A stretch of DNA of 24,410 bases from Myxococcota bacterium (GTDB lineage: Bacteria > Myxococcota_A > UBA9160 > PR03): the NCBI GenBank assembly GCA_030066475.1, contig JASJBO010000053.1, positions 1 to 24,410 on the forward strand. The letters run 5' to 3'. Position numbers and translations under genes: made by a program. The notes beneath the pieces are model-generated. The model did not search any database and was not told the DNA's origin. It was given only the letters and a program-made list of their open reading frames with translations. This document shows, one piece after another, positions 1-13,200 of this stretch (position 1 is its first letter; each line of letters begins with the position of its first letter).

Positions 1-1297
1 GCCAGGGCGCGCACCGTCACGTCGGCGTCGAGCGGCCAGGCGCCGCCGGCGGGCACGAACGTGGCGACGCTGCTGCCGTCGGGCGCCACCGCGCCCGCCA
101 GCGGCGCGCCGTCGGCCCGCACCTCGAGGGTGTCGGCGCCGAGCGTCGCCGCGTCGAGCTGGAGGTTGAAGCCGACGCGGACCGGCGCGATCGGGTCGCC
201 GGTGCTGGTGGTGTCGACCTCGACGGGCAGCACCGCGCCGGGCTCGGGCCGGCGCGACACCACGTTGAGCAGCGGCGTGCGCGACACGTCGAGCGCCGAG
301 CCCGCGAAGACCGCCGGACCGGTGGTGAGCACCAGCCCGCGCTCGACGGCGACCGGCCCGGGCTCGCCGCTGGAGCGATCGCCCAGCGCGAGCAGCTCGG
401 GACGGGCCGGGTCGTCCACGCGGACGTACGCGGTGCCGCGCGGGGTGCTCAGCAGCGCGATGGATCCCTCCACGGCCACACCGAGAGCCGGCGCGCCGAG
501 GTCGAGCCGGCCGGTCTCGACCCCGGCCTCGAGGTCCACCACCACCAGGCCCTCGATGCCCGCCGCCAGATAGGCGCGGCCGTCCGCCAGCGCGATCCGG
601 AAGGCGCTCACGTCGAGCACGACGGGCGGAGCGGTCGCGGGGGCGTCGCGGTCGAGCAGGTAGACCGCGCCACTGTCCGGCAGCGGCTCGGCGGTGTCGG
701 GATCGAGCCGCCCCGTGGTCACCACCAGGTGCCGCTGCCACGCCGCGACGTCCAGCACCGGAGCGGCGAACTCGATCGTCTCGACGTAGAGGGCGCGCGC
801 CGGGTCGACCACGTCCGCCACCAGCAGACCGAGCGTGCCGGCGGCGGCATACAGCAGGTCGCCGTCGAGAGCGAGGCCCGTCGCGGTCTGCCACGGATCG
901 GGCTCGGCGGCCTCGGCGTAGAACACCGGGAGCGAGCGCAGCAGGCGCGGGGCGCGCGGATCGGAGGCGTCGAGCAGTCGGATCGCGCCGCCGCCGAGGG
1001 CGACCAGGTCGCGCCCGGGATCGATCGCGACGGCGGTGGCGGCGAACTCGTCCACGTACAGCACGCGGTCGTCGACGGCGTCGAAGTCGGTGTCGACGAA
1101 GCCGAGGCGCTCGAGCGGCTGGATCTCGTTCTCGCGCGCCGGCGTCTCGGGGTCGTCGTCGAGCAGGGGGTTGGTGCCGTCCACTCGGACGATGCGGAAC
1201 GAGCCGCCGTCCGCCAGGAACGCGAGGCCGCTCTCGACCACCAGGTCCTGGATGGGCCCCGTGGCGCCGACCCCGATCCGCGCGTCGAGCGGCACCG
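1..1297 (-). repeat. Super-module copy 3 (partial): LVIVD-type propeller + start of Big_5-like domain
   Basis: A third propeller at about 1295-290 shows blades such as 'IRLLDASDPRAPRLLRSL', 'LYAAAGTLGLLVADVVDPA' and 'AYVRVDDPARPELLALGD'. A Big_5-like domain follows at about 265-1 with 'VRVGFNLQLDAATLGADTLE' and is cut by the window edge at 'DVTVRAL'. By analogy with copies 1 and 2, two TIG domains should follow outside the window. Confidence 0.78.
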
Positions 1298-4200
1298 TGA
1301 AGCGGAAGCCGCCGGCGATGGTGACCGACTCGCCGTCGGGGAAGTCCGCCGTGGGCGGGTTGGCGACCGTGACGTCGACCACGCCCAGCAGCCCGTCGGG
1401 CACGCGCAGCGCGATGCGCTCGGTGGTGAGCACGCGCACGTCGAGGGCAGGCGCATCGTCGAAGAGCACCGTGAGTCCCCCGCCGGGCGCGAAGCCCTCG
1501 CCGGTGATCTCGATCTCGATCCCGCCGGAGATCGGGCCCGTCGCCGGCGCGATCGTCGCGACCGAGAGCGCCTCCTTGTAGACGAAGGCACCGAGACGGC
1601 GGTCGCGGGCACCGTGGGACGCGACGACCTCGACGGCGGCGGCTCCCACCAGGTTCTCGGGCGCGCGGGCGCGCAGCAGGGTGCGCCCGCCGCCGAGGTC
1701 CGCTTCCTCGACGTCGGCGGGAGGCACCGCCACCCCGCCGATCCGCACCGTCGGCTCCCCCGGACCGAGCCCCTCGACCACGATCTCCAGCTCGGTTCCG
1801 CCGGCCTTGCTCCCGATGCGCGGCTCCACCGACTCGATCACGGGGAGGCCGCCGGGGGCCGTCGCCGTGGTGAAGCGAGCGGCATAGGGCGCGCGCAGAG
1901 CGAAGCCGCTGCCCGTCACCGAGTCGTCGAGCACCAGCTCGTACTCGGTGGCCGCGTCGAGCGGCGCGTCGGGCGTGAGCTCGAAGCGGGTGAGCGACTC
2001 GTCGGGCCGGGTCTCGGGGTCGTCCGCGAGCGGGGCGATCGACAGCGACTGCTCGGCGCCGTCCGCGAAGCGGCGCAGCGCGATGCCGGCGTCGAGGCTG
2101 GCGGTGTCCATCTCGACCGAGAAGCGCAGCTCGAAGCGCGCGTCGAGCGGGACGCCGGGCTCGCGGTGCTCGAGGCGGCGGCGCACGGCGCCGGAGAGCA
2201 GGTCGAGGCCGGCCACGTTGGGCGCCGGCACCTGGATCGCCGTCAGGTTGCTGCGCACGTTGAAGCCGTCGAGCCCGCAGCTGCGCGCGATCACCACCGC
2301 CACGTCGCCCTCGGCGGCCGAGGCGCCGCTCTCGGTGCCGGGCGCGAGCGCGACGCCGTCGACCAGCCCGGGGCGCTCCGGATCCGCGATGTCGGCGATC
2401 TCCAGGTGGCTGCGCTGCCCGCTCGCGCAGCTCGCCGGCGCCACCGGCAGCGACAGGAACGCCAGGTTGCCGACCACGTCGACCGAGACGGCGCCCCGCG
2501 ACTGGAGGTCGAACAGGTTCGGGTCGAGCCGGCTCACCGGCGCGATGCGGTCGGGCGGGTCGGCGTCGAGCACGCGCAGGTTGCCGTCGGCCACGGCGGC
2601 GAGCCCGCGCTCGGTGTCGGTCGGGCCCGCCACCTCGGTGCGCCCCTCGGGCGCCGGCGCCGTGCCGAGCGGCGCCACGAGATCGAGAACGAGCAGCTCG
2701 TTCTCGATCCGGCTGCCCACGCGGAACTCGGTGGTGACGAATGCGAGGCCCGCCTCGGCATGCACGCCCACCACGGCGAGGCCGGCGACCGGGCTGCCGC
2801 CCAGCAGGAACTCGCGCACGGTCCCGAGCAGCGTCGGAGCCGCGGGCTCGCGCACGTCGAAGACGTGCAGGCCCTCGCTGCCGGCGGCGACCAGCAGCGT
2901 GTCGCCCGCCAGGGCCAGATCGAGCGCGTCGCCGGGGAACGGCACGATGCCGCCGTACTGGCCGAGCTCCGGCCCCTCCCCTTCGATGCGCAGGCTGCCG
3001 CCGTCGACGTCGTCCTGGAGCGGGCCGCGATCGATCACCACCAGGTGGGCCGAGCCCGGTACGGCGAACGCGTTGTCGGTGCGGCCGAGCTGGGCCCGAC
3101 CGATCACATAGACGTGACGCGGACCGAGCACCAGGTGCTCGGCGGCGACCGGCGGCGGCAGGTCGATGCCACCCGAGACGCGCGTGGCGCTCTCGGGCTG
3201 GCGCACGTTCACCACCGCCACCGCGCTCGGCGGGATCGGGAGGCTCCCCTCGAGCGAGAGGTCCGAGAAGCGGACGGCCGATCCCCGGATCGCCAGGTAG
3301 GCGAGGCCGTCGTCGAGCGCGACGTCGGACAGGGTGCCGAGCGGCAGCTCGTCGCTGGGCAGCAGCCCGCCCGAGTCCAGGAACTCGAGCGGATCCGCCG
3401 ACTGCACCTCCGAGGCGATCGAGAGGCGCGAGTACAGGAAGCCGTCGAGCAGCAGCGCCCGCGCCCCGGACGGCTGGCGCACCGTCGGCGGGTTGGCGAC
3501 GCGCACGTCGGCCAGCCCGAAGTCGCCGGGCGGCGTCACGCACGAGACGCGCCGGGTGCTCTCGACGCGCACGGACTCGCAGGGCTGGCCGTCGAAGCTC
3601 ACCGTGGCGCCGCGCGCGAAGCCGCCGCCGACCAGCGCCACGCGCTCGCCGCCCTCGACCAGCCCGACCGCCGGCGCCACGAACGAGAGCCGCAGCAGCT
3701 CCAGGTAGAGGTAGCCGCCGAGGCGCCGGTCGGAGAGCCCGAGCGGGTTGGTGACCACGACGCTGGCCGGCCCGGGCAAGTTGGGCGGCGTCACCGCCTC
3801 GATCGTCTGCGCGTCGACGACGCGCACGGCGAGGGCGTCGGCGCCGCCGAACGAGACGCGCGCCCCCTCGACGAACCCGGCGCCCTCGAGGACGACGGTG
3901 TCCCCGCCCTCGATGCTCCCCGCGCTCGGCGTCACCCGGAGCAGAACCGGCGCGATCGCGGCGGGATCGGCCACCGTGGTGAACAGCGAGGCGAACGGGG
4001 CGACCAGCGGCATGCCCGCCAGGTCGACCACCCCGTCGACCCCGTCGCGCACCAGCACGCGATAGGACGTGCCGGGCCGCAGCGCCTCCGCAGGCGTGAA
4101 GATCACCCGCGGCCCGTCGAAGGCGAAGCGGCCCTCGACGCGCCCGCCCAGCAGCTCGCTGGCCGGCAGGCGGAAGGCGGTCAGCGGGGTGACGCCGCCC

Positions 4201-7200
4201 TCGAGCAGCTCGTACAGCACGTCGGGGATCAGGCGCGCCTCGAGCTGGAAGATCGCCTCGGCGCCGTCCAGCACCAGCGTCCCGATCTCCTGCACGCTGC
4301 CGGCCGGGTGGACCGGGACGGCGACGCCCGGCGTGAGCGCGCCGGCGTCCAGGCCGGAGAGGCTCGCGACGGGGAGCCGCACGATGCCCGGCCCCAGCGT
4401 GCCGGCCTCCACCACCAGCAGGTTCCCGGTGGGCGTGCCGTCGGCGGGATCGACGATCGTGTCCGGGTCGACCTGATCGGAGAAGGTCACCGTGATCGCG
4501 CCCTCGACGCCGACGTCGAGCGCCCCGTCGGCCGGATCGACGTCCACCACGTTCGTGAACGGCACGCGGATCACGCGCAGCCCCGCCGCGCCGCCCGCCA
4601 CCAGCGCCAGGTCGTCGAGCGACGCCACCTCCCAGACCAGCTCGGGGTCCTGCTCGAAGAAGCGCGGGATCGGCACGTTGGCCGACGCCAGCCGCTCGGG
4701 CGCGCCCGGGTCGGAGACGTCGACGACGTCGAGCAGGCCCTTCACCGACCGACCGTCCTGGTCGGAGACGTCGCTGGTGACGAGCGCCAGGCTGCCGACG
4801 CCCGCCACGCCGAACGCGCCGGCGCCCAGCAGGTCGGGCCGCCGCGGTGCGGCGGAGCGACGCGCCAGCAGCACCGGCTCGGCCGGGTTGCGCACGTCGA
4901 TCACGTTGAGCGCGCCGCCCGGCCCCTCGTCGGTCACGAGCGCCAGGTCGCCCTGCAGGGTCACGCGGGCGGCCAGCCCGAAGGTGTCGGCGGCCCCGAT
5001 CTCGGTGAGGTCGGGCGTCGCCAGGTCGAACAGGCGGAGCCCGCCGAGCCCGTCGGCCAGGTAGGCGGAGGTGCCCTCGATCGCCACGCCCAGCGCGCGG
5101 TCGAGGCCGAGCTTGCGGTCGAGCACCACGCGCTGCGGGGCGAGCGGGTCGGAGACGTCGAACACCAGCAGGCCGAAGGCGTCGACCGCGGCGAGCAGCA
5201 GGCCGCCCGAGACGGCGACGTCGTGGACGACCTGCCCGGGCAGGTCGACGCGGGTGAGCAGCTCGGGAGCGAACGGGTTGCCGACGTCGATCACCTGCAG
5301 CGTGGCCGGGCCGACCCGGCCGTTGCGATCCTCGGCGCCGCTCGCGACGACGTAGGCGAAGCTCCCGTCGATCGCGACGCCGCGCGGATCGCCCTCGAGA
5401 TCGAGCTGGCCCAGCCGCACCGGATCCTCGGGCCGGCTCGCCACCTCGAAGACGATGAGCCGCGCCGGGTCGACGAAGCTGATGCGGCCGTCGAGGACGT
5501 ACGCGAGCCGCTCCGACACCTCGACGGCGCGCGCCAGGAACACGTCCGTGTCGCTCACGAACTGGTCGAAGCCCGTGGTGCGCAGCCCCAGCTCGACCCG
5601 CACCTCCTCCGCCACGCCCTCGTTGCCGGACGGATCGAGCGCGCTCGCGCCCAGCCGCAGCTCGGAGCCCGCCATGCCCACCGGCGCCAGCAGCGTGTGG
5701 ACGTAGGGGAAGATCGTGGTGCCCAGCCCGGGCAGCAGCACCTCGCCCTCGAGGGCCGGCAGCAGGCTGGTGAACACGCGCTCCCCGTCCACCAGGAAGT
5801 CGGCCGAGCCGACCCCCGCCTGGTCGAAGGCGCGCACCCGCACCTGGAACGGCTGGCCCTCGGTCAGCAGCTCGAGCTCGGGCGGGTCGACGATCAGCAC
5901 CTCGGGCGGCACGTCGTCGTCGACCACGCCGATCACGACCGGCTCGGAGTCGGTGCTCTGGCCGGCGTTGTCGAACGCGCGCGCCACCAGCTCGAACGAG
6001 GCGCCGTCGGAGTCGACCGGGATGCGCAGCCGGCCCTCGTAGATGTCGTCGGCGTCGAACTCCGGCAGCGGCGCGTTGGTCACGTCGACCACCACGCCGT
6101 TCACGCGGAACTCGACGGCCGCCACCTCGACGTCGTCGCGCGCGCTGCTGCGGATCACGAGCGACGCGCCGTCGAACACCACGGCGCCGGCCAGCGGGTC
6201 GGTGATCGCCACGGTAGGCGGCCGGTCGGGCGTGATCTCGACGGCCACCACGTTGGACAGCGTCTGCTGCCCGGCGGTGTCGACCGCGCGCGCCTGGAGG
6301 TAGCGGTGCTCGCCGGCACTGCCGAAGCTCGTGCGCAGGATCAGGTTGAAGGGCAGCAGGTAGTCGACGAAGGCGACCTCGCCCGCGGCCAGGAGACCGT
6401 CGGCGTCGAGCTCGGGGCTGGTCGCCACCAGGAACTCGGTGGACACGATGTCCACGTCGTCCTCGCCGAGCGCCGTGACGAGCAGGCCCTCGGGATCGCC
6501 CTCCACCGTGGTCGACCCGTCGGCCGGGCTCACGATCCGGATCGTGGGCCGCCGGTCGTTCGCGACGCCCACCGTGACGGTCTCGGTGGTGGTGTTGCCG
6601 GAGACGTCGGTGGCGGTCGCCGACACGATCAGCAGCTGGCCCTCGGCGTCGGCGGGAACCGGGATGAAGGCCCCGTAGGGACCGTCGACGTCGACTTCGA
6701 CCACGCCCTCGGAGACCACGCCGCCGGCCCCGTCCTCGACCCGCAGCGCGAAGGCGACGGAGACGACCGCGACGTTGTCGCTCGCCTCGGCGCGCACCGC
6801 GAGCGTGGCGCCCTCCACCACCTGCGCGAAGGGCAGCGGCTCGCGGATCTCGAGCAGGGGCGGCTCCTCGTCGGCGACGACCGTCACGCGCACGTCGGCC
6901 GCCCGCTGCTCGAGGCCCTTCACGTCCTCGGCCGAGGCGCCGATCACCAGGCGCGAGCCCGCGGCGCCGAAGGGCAGGTCGCGCACGTACTGGAACGGGC
7001 GCACCAGGTCGGTGAACACCAGCTCGCCGTCCACGAAGAAGCGCACCGCGGCGATGCCCTCGGGCTCGATGTCGTCGGTGGCCTCCACCGAGACCAGCAG
7101 CGGCGCGCCTTCGAAGGCCACCGAGCCGTCGACCGGCGCGCTGATGTTGACCGACGGATTCCGGTTCGCGACCGAGCGGACCACCACCCGGTTCGAGAGC

Positions 7201-10200
7201 GCCTGGTTGCCGAAGCCGTCGCGCGCCACCGCCTCGAGCTCGAACTCCTGGCCGGCGCTGCCCTCGGGCACCAGGAACGAGAAGTCGAACGGCGGCACCC
7301 GGTTCAGCCCGAGCGGATCGAGCTCGCCGTTCACGCGCAGATCGACCGAGGCGATCGCCCCGTCGGGGTCGCTGACGTCGAGCACCACGCCGATGCGCGT
7401 GCCCTCGACCACCTGCTCGCCGCTGGCGGGCTGGCCGATCTCGACCACGGGCGGCCGGTCGAGCACGATGTCGATCGGCAGCGCGACGATCGGGCTCGCG
7501 TTGCCCGAGCGGTCCACGGCGCGCGCGCCCAGGAAGTACTCGACCTTGTCGCGGTCGGCGATGCCCAGGTCGGCCACCAGCCGCGGCACCGGGAACACCA
7601 GCTCCTGCAGCTCCGTCTCGATGGTCTGCGCCGAGGCGGGCAGCGCGTCCACGGCCGGCAGGTCGCGCGCCACGAACAGCCGCCCGCTCTCGAGCGCGCC
7701 GGCCGAGGGCGCCGCGAAGAACTCCACCTGCTGCACCAGCACGTTGTCCTGGGCCCGGACCGCGACCGGCAGCGTGCTGCCCTCGGTCACGTCGAACTCG
7801 AGCGGCGGCGAGGTGAACTGGACCAGCGGGGGCGTGCCGTCGGGGACCACCTCGAGCGTGATCTCCGTCAGGCGCGTGTTGCCCTGGTTGTCGGTCGCCC
7901 GCGCGCCGAGCCGGACCGGCGTGCCGACCTGGAGCAGGCCGACCGGCAGCTCGAGCACCGCGCCGAACACGCGGGCGCGGTCGGGATCGTCGAAGGGCGG
8001 CGCGAAGGCGGCGATCGCGGCGCGCTCCTGCGCGTCCACCGGCACGTGCTTGCCGTCGTCGTCCACGATCAGGCCGTCGGCGTCGACCTCGAAGCCCTCG
8101 CCCCCCGTGTCCGCGGTGAGCAGCGCGACCGGCGTCGAGAGCGAGACGGGGGCGCCCAGCGGGGCCCCGTTCACCAGGAGCTGCACGGACGCGACCTCGA
8201 GGTCGTCGATCGCCACGGCCTCCACCAGCAGGCGGAAGGTGCCGGCGGCCAGCCCGATGCCGTCCTGCAGGTCGTCGCCCACCGGCGTGGTGAGCGCCAC
8301 CGCGGGCGCCTGGTCTGCGATCACCCGCACCGTGGTCTCGGCGGTCGTCACCTGCCCCGCGCCGTCGCGCACCGCGACCCGCACCACCAGCGCGCGGTTC
8401 GCGCTGCCGTTGGCGAGCGGGAACACCGCCGCGCCGCCGTCGCTGAGCGCGCCGGCGTCCTCCTCGCCCAGCAGCACCACGGCGCCGTCGGGCAGCGCGT
8501 CGAGGTCGGGCAGGCCGTCCGGCCGCTCGGCGAACGGCTCGAGCGAGACCACCACCCGGTCGAGGCCGGCGTCGTCGTCGGCGCGCACGTCCACCGCGAG
8601 GTCGGTGCCCTCGAGGGCGAAGATGCCGCCCGTGGCGAGCGCCTGCTGCAGGTCGGAGATCGTGCCGAAGTTCAGGTTGCGCAGCGACACGATGCGCGCG
8701 CGCGGCGGCTGGTCGGGCGTGACCACCAGGTCCACCGGCGCCGTCTCGGCCACGTTGCCCGCCGCGTCGACCGCCCGGGCGAACAGGCGCACGGTGCCAC
8801 CCACCGCCGCCGTCGGCACGCCCAGCTCGGCGGGCAGCTCGAGCCGCTCGCCCGACCCGAGCTCGCTCTCGACGTTGGCGTTGCGATAGAACAGGTCGAG
8901 CCGGGCCAGCGCGGCGTCGTCGGTGGCGCGGGCGAGCACCGCGAGCGTGGTGCCGCCGACGGCGACGTCGCCGCTGCGCGCGCCCGAGAGCGTCACGGTG
9001 GGCGGCGTGGTGTCGGGCAGCACGCGGAAGGCGTCGAGCCGCGCGCCGGTGAGGCCCGCGGCGTCGCTCGCCACCGCGACCAGTGCCACGGTGTCCTCGT
9101 CGCCCAGGCGCTCCAGCCGGGCCGGCAGCGAGATCGACGCCTGGTCCTTCGGCGGCACCGGCAGCGTCACCAGCACCAGGCGCGCGCTGCCGAAGTCGAG
9201 CGTGAGGCTCGAGGGCTCGGGCTCCGCCCGCGACGCGACCTCGATCGAGCGCACCCAGCTCGCGACCTCGGCGCCCGCGGCGTCGCGCGCGGCCAGCTCG
9301 AGGCGCGCGAGCGCCTCGCCCTCGGACGGCCGCGGTGGGATCACCAGCTCGGCGGCGCCCGGGCCCGTGTTGCGGGCGATCCCGTCCTCGAGGAAGTCGA
9401 CCGCGCCGGCCGGGTCGTCGAGCAGCGCCTCGACGCGCAGCGAGGCGCCCTCGGCCAGCTCGAGCCCGTGGGCGGGAATCCGCACCTCGAGGTTGGAGCC
9501 CGGCAGGAGCACCTCGCGCGACAGCTCGAGCCGGCGCCCGTCGACCTCGACGGCCAGCCCCGAGTAGGGCCCGCGCTCGGCCAGCTCCGACACCGCGAAC
9601 GCGGCGCGCTCGCCGACGCCGGGCTCGGACGGCACCACCGAGCCGATCACCGCGCCGAGCAGGCCCTGGAGCCGCAACAGGCTGAGGTCGGTGACGGCGA
9701 AGTCGTCGGTCGCCGACGCGGTGAAGGACACGCGCTTGCCCTCGGGCAGCCCGGCCCCGCCGCCGGGCGCCACCGCGGTGACCCGGGGCCGCGCGTTCGG
9801 GAGCACGTCGATGCGCAGCGGCTCGGCCTCGCCCACGTTGCCGGCGCGGTCGGTGGCCCGCGCCGTCACCTCGATCGGGCTCACGACCTCGGGCAGGCGG
9901 GTGTCGATCTCCACCGCGCCGTCGCCCGCCGGGCGCACGCCGGTGACGGCCTCGCCACTCACCTCGATCTCGATGCTGGCGGCGAGGTCCGTCTCCTCGT
10001 CCACGTTGTCGAGCGCCCGCACGCGGACCGGGATCGGCACCGTGCCGGGGAACGAGGCCCCCGCGGCCGGCGCCGCGAACAGCACCTCGGGCGGCTCGAG
10101 GTCGGGCAGCACGTCCACCAGGACGGGCGGCGAGAGCCCCTCGTTGCCGGCCGGATCGACTGCCCGCGCCACGATCTCGAGCGGATCGCCGCTGCCGCCC

Positions 10201-13200
10201 TCGACCCCGACTGGCACCGTGAAGAGGTGGCGGAAGCGCGCACTCGAGCGCCGCTCGATCACCAGGTCGCCGAAGGTCTCGGGGTTGGGGATCTTGAGCT
10301 CGGTGAGCGTCGGCCCCTCGAACGGCTCGACGAGCGTCTCGACCGCCTCGCCGTTGACCAGCACCGTGACGGCGTCGGTGCGCAGGTCGTCCTCGGTCTC
10401 GACCACGACGTGGAACGAGTCGTTCTCGAACACGCGCAGCCCGGTGCTCGGGCTGCTGATCGCGGCCGTGGGCGGGTTCGGGTCGTCGACGATCTCGAGC
10501 GGCACGCTGGCGCGGGTGCGCTGGCCGCGCGTGTCGGTGACCTCGACCCCGAAGCTCGCCGCCTGCTCGGGGCGGATCGGGGCCGGGACCACGAACGAGA
10601 GCGGCTGCGAGGTGTCGATGCCGCCGCCCGCTGCGATCGCCAGCTCCTCCTGGAGGACGTCGCCCACCAGCGGGACCGCGCGGACCACCCCGACGTCGTC
10701 GCTGGCGCTCGCGGTGAGCGTCACGAAGCGGCCCTCGACGAAGGCGTCGCCGGGAGCCGGGAAGGTGATCGCGACCGCTGGCGGCCGATCCTCGACCACC
10801 TCGATCGCCACCGTCTCCACCGTCTCGTTGCCGGCGGCGTCGCGCGCCGTGGCGCGCACCGTGAGCGCGGCGCCCACGAGTGCGGGGCCGAGCTCGAAGG
10901 GCGGCGAGGTGAAGCGCTGGAACACCTGGCCGTCGAGCACCGAGTCGGCCACCTCGAAGCGCTGCAGCACGGTCGCGCCGTCCCGCAGCTCGAAGGCGAC
11001 GCGCTCGACGCCGACGTCGTCCTGTCCCGATGCGACGAACGCGCGCCGCTCGCCGCCGAACAGGGTGGCGCCGTCGCGCGGGTCGAGGATCGAGAGCTGC
11101 GGCGCGGTGGTATCGGCGAGCACCTCGACCTCGAGGGAGGCCGGTGCGGACGCCTGGCCACGGGTATCGATCGCGACGGCCGTGAAGGCCAGCGGCCCCG
11201 GCACCGCCGGCGCGTCGAGCCGCACGCGGAACGGCGAGAGGTCGTCGACCCGGTCGTCCTCGCCGGCGCGCGAGATCACCACCTCGCGCACGCCGACGTC
11301 GTCCACGGCGTCCACGAACAGGTCGAGGCTCGAGCCGACGACGACCGCGCCCGCAGCGCCGGCCGAGGAGGTGAACGAGCGGATCTCGGGCGGCCCGTCG
11401 CCCACCACGTCCACCAGCAGCGGCTCGGTGCGCGTGGTGTTGCCCGCCGCGTCCCGCGCCTCCGCCACGAGCCGCAGCGTGGTGCCGGCCGCGAGCTCGT
11501 CGGCGGGCAGCACGAAGGTGGTGAAGAACCCGTTGGTCAGCTCGCTCACGACGCCGGGCGCGTCGCGCTCGAAGCGCGGGGCGCCGTCGATCTCGACGGC
11601 GACGTGCGCGACCCGCACGTCGTCGCGCCCGCTCAGGGAGATCACCAGCTCCTGGCTGTCGGGCTGGCTCGAGAGCGGCGCCGGGTCGGCGAACGACACG
11701 GTGGGCGGCGTGCTGTCGGCGACGACGCCGAGCACGGCGACGGGCCGCTCGGCGGCCGGCGTCTCGTTGCCGGCGTCGTCCACGGCGAAGGCCGAGAGCT
11801 CGAGCGCCGTGCCGGCGCGGCCGGTGGGGATCCGCAGCGGCACCTCGTAGGGCGGATCGAACACCGACAGGAACGGCTCGCCGTCCACGAGGAAGTCCAC
11901 GCGCGCCACGGCGCGGTCGTCGCGGGCGCGCGCCGACACGAGCAGCTCGTCGCCCTCCAGCACCTCGTCGCCGTTCACCGGGCTCAGGATCTCGACGGCG
12001 GGCGGCTGCTCGCCCACCGCGACGAAGCGCACCAGGTTCGAGCGCCGCGTCTGTCCGCGGCTGTCGGTGGCCTCGATCACGGCGAAGTACTCGGCGCCCA
12101 CCGGCTCGGCCGGCACGGCGAAGGAGGCCGAGACGCGGTTGCCGCCGCCCACCGTGCGGACCCCGGCGCCGCCCTCGGAGACCTCGAGGCCGAAGGGCAG
12201 CGGCTGGCTCACCGTGGTGGCGAAGAGCACGTCGGCGTCGTCCACGATCGGGTCGTCGCTCACCAGCAGGCGCACCGAGACGCCGACCGTGAGCAGGTCG
12301 TCGAACACGCCGCCCGCGACCTCGAGCGGCTCCCCGGCCGGCACGCCCTCGCCGTCGCGCGGGCTGTCGAGCGAGACCACCGGCGGCTGGTCGTCCACCA
12401 CGCGCAGGATCACGGCGTCGGCGACGCCGGCGTTGCCGGCCGCGTCGAAGCCGCGGGCGGTGACGGCGAAGGAGCGGCCCGCCGACGAGACCTCGGGCGC
12501 CTGGAAGCGCGCCTCGAACACGTTCTCGTAGACGGTGCGGATGCCGTTGTCGCTCTCGGCCAGGATCTCGCGCGGCGTGGTGTCGGCGCCGATCACGCTG
12601 CCGTCGACGACGAACTCGACCTCGGCCACCTCCTGCGGCGCGTCGACCGCGACGGCCACGCTGGCGCCCTCGGTCACGCGCAGGGGCGAGGGCTCGAAGG
12701 CCTGGAAGCGCTCGCCCGGATCGAGCGGATCGTCGAGCTGCGGCGACACGATGCCGAGCGAGGGCGCCGCGGTGTCGGGCGGCGCCGTGACCGTGACGAC
12801 GCGCTCGGCCGACTCGGCCTGCTGGCCGCCGCGGTCGAGCGCGACGGCGCGCACGCGCAGCGCCAGGCCGGCGCCGTTCTCGGGTGCCTGGATCAGCGTC
12901 TCGTAGGGCGCCGCGTCGTCCTCGGCGACCAGGCGGCCGTCGACCAGGAAGCGCACCCGCTCGACGCCGGCGGGGCCGGTGTCGTCGCTGGCCTGCGCGA
13001 TCACGCGGAAGCTCGTCCCGGCCCGCACGCTGAGCGGCTCGACGGCGATCTCGACGACGGGCGGGCCGTCGAGCACCTCGACGTCGAGCAGCGCCTCGAG
13101 CCCGGGGTCGAGCAGCGAGCGGGCGGCGACGGTGGCGACGCCGATGCCGGTGGCCGTGACGCGACCGCCGGCGTCGACCGTCACGATGGCGGGGTCGCTG

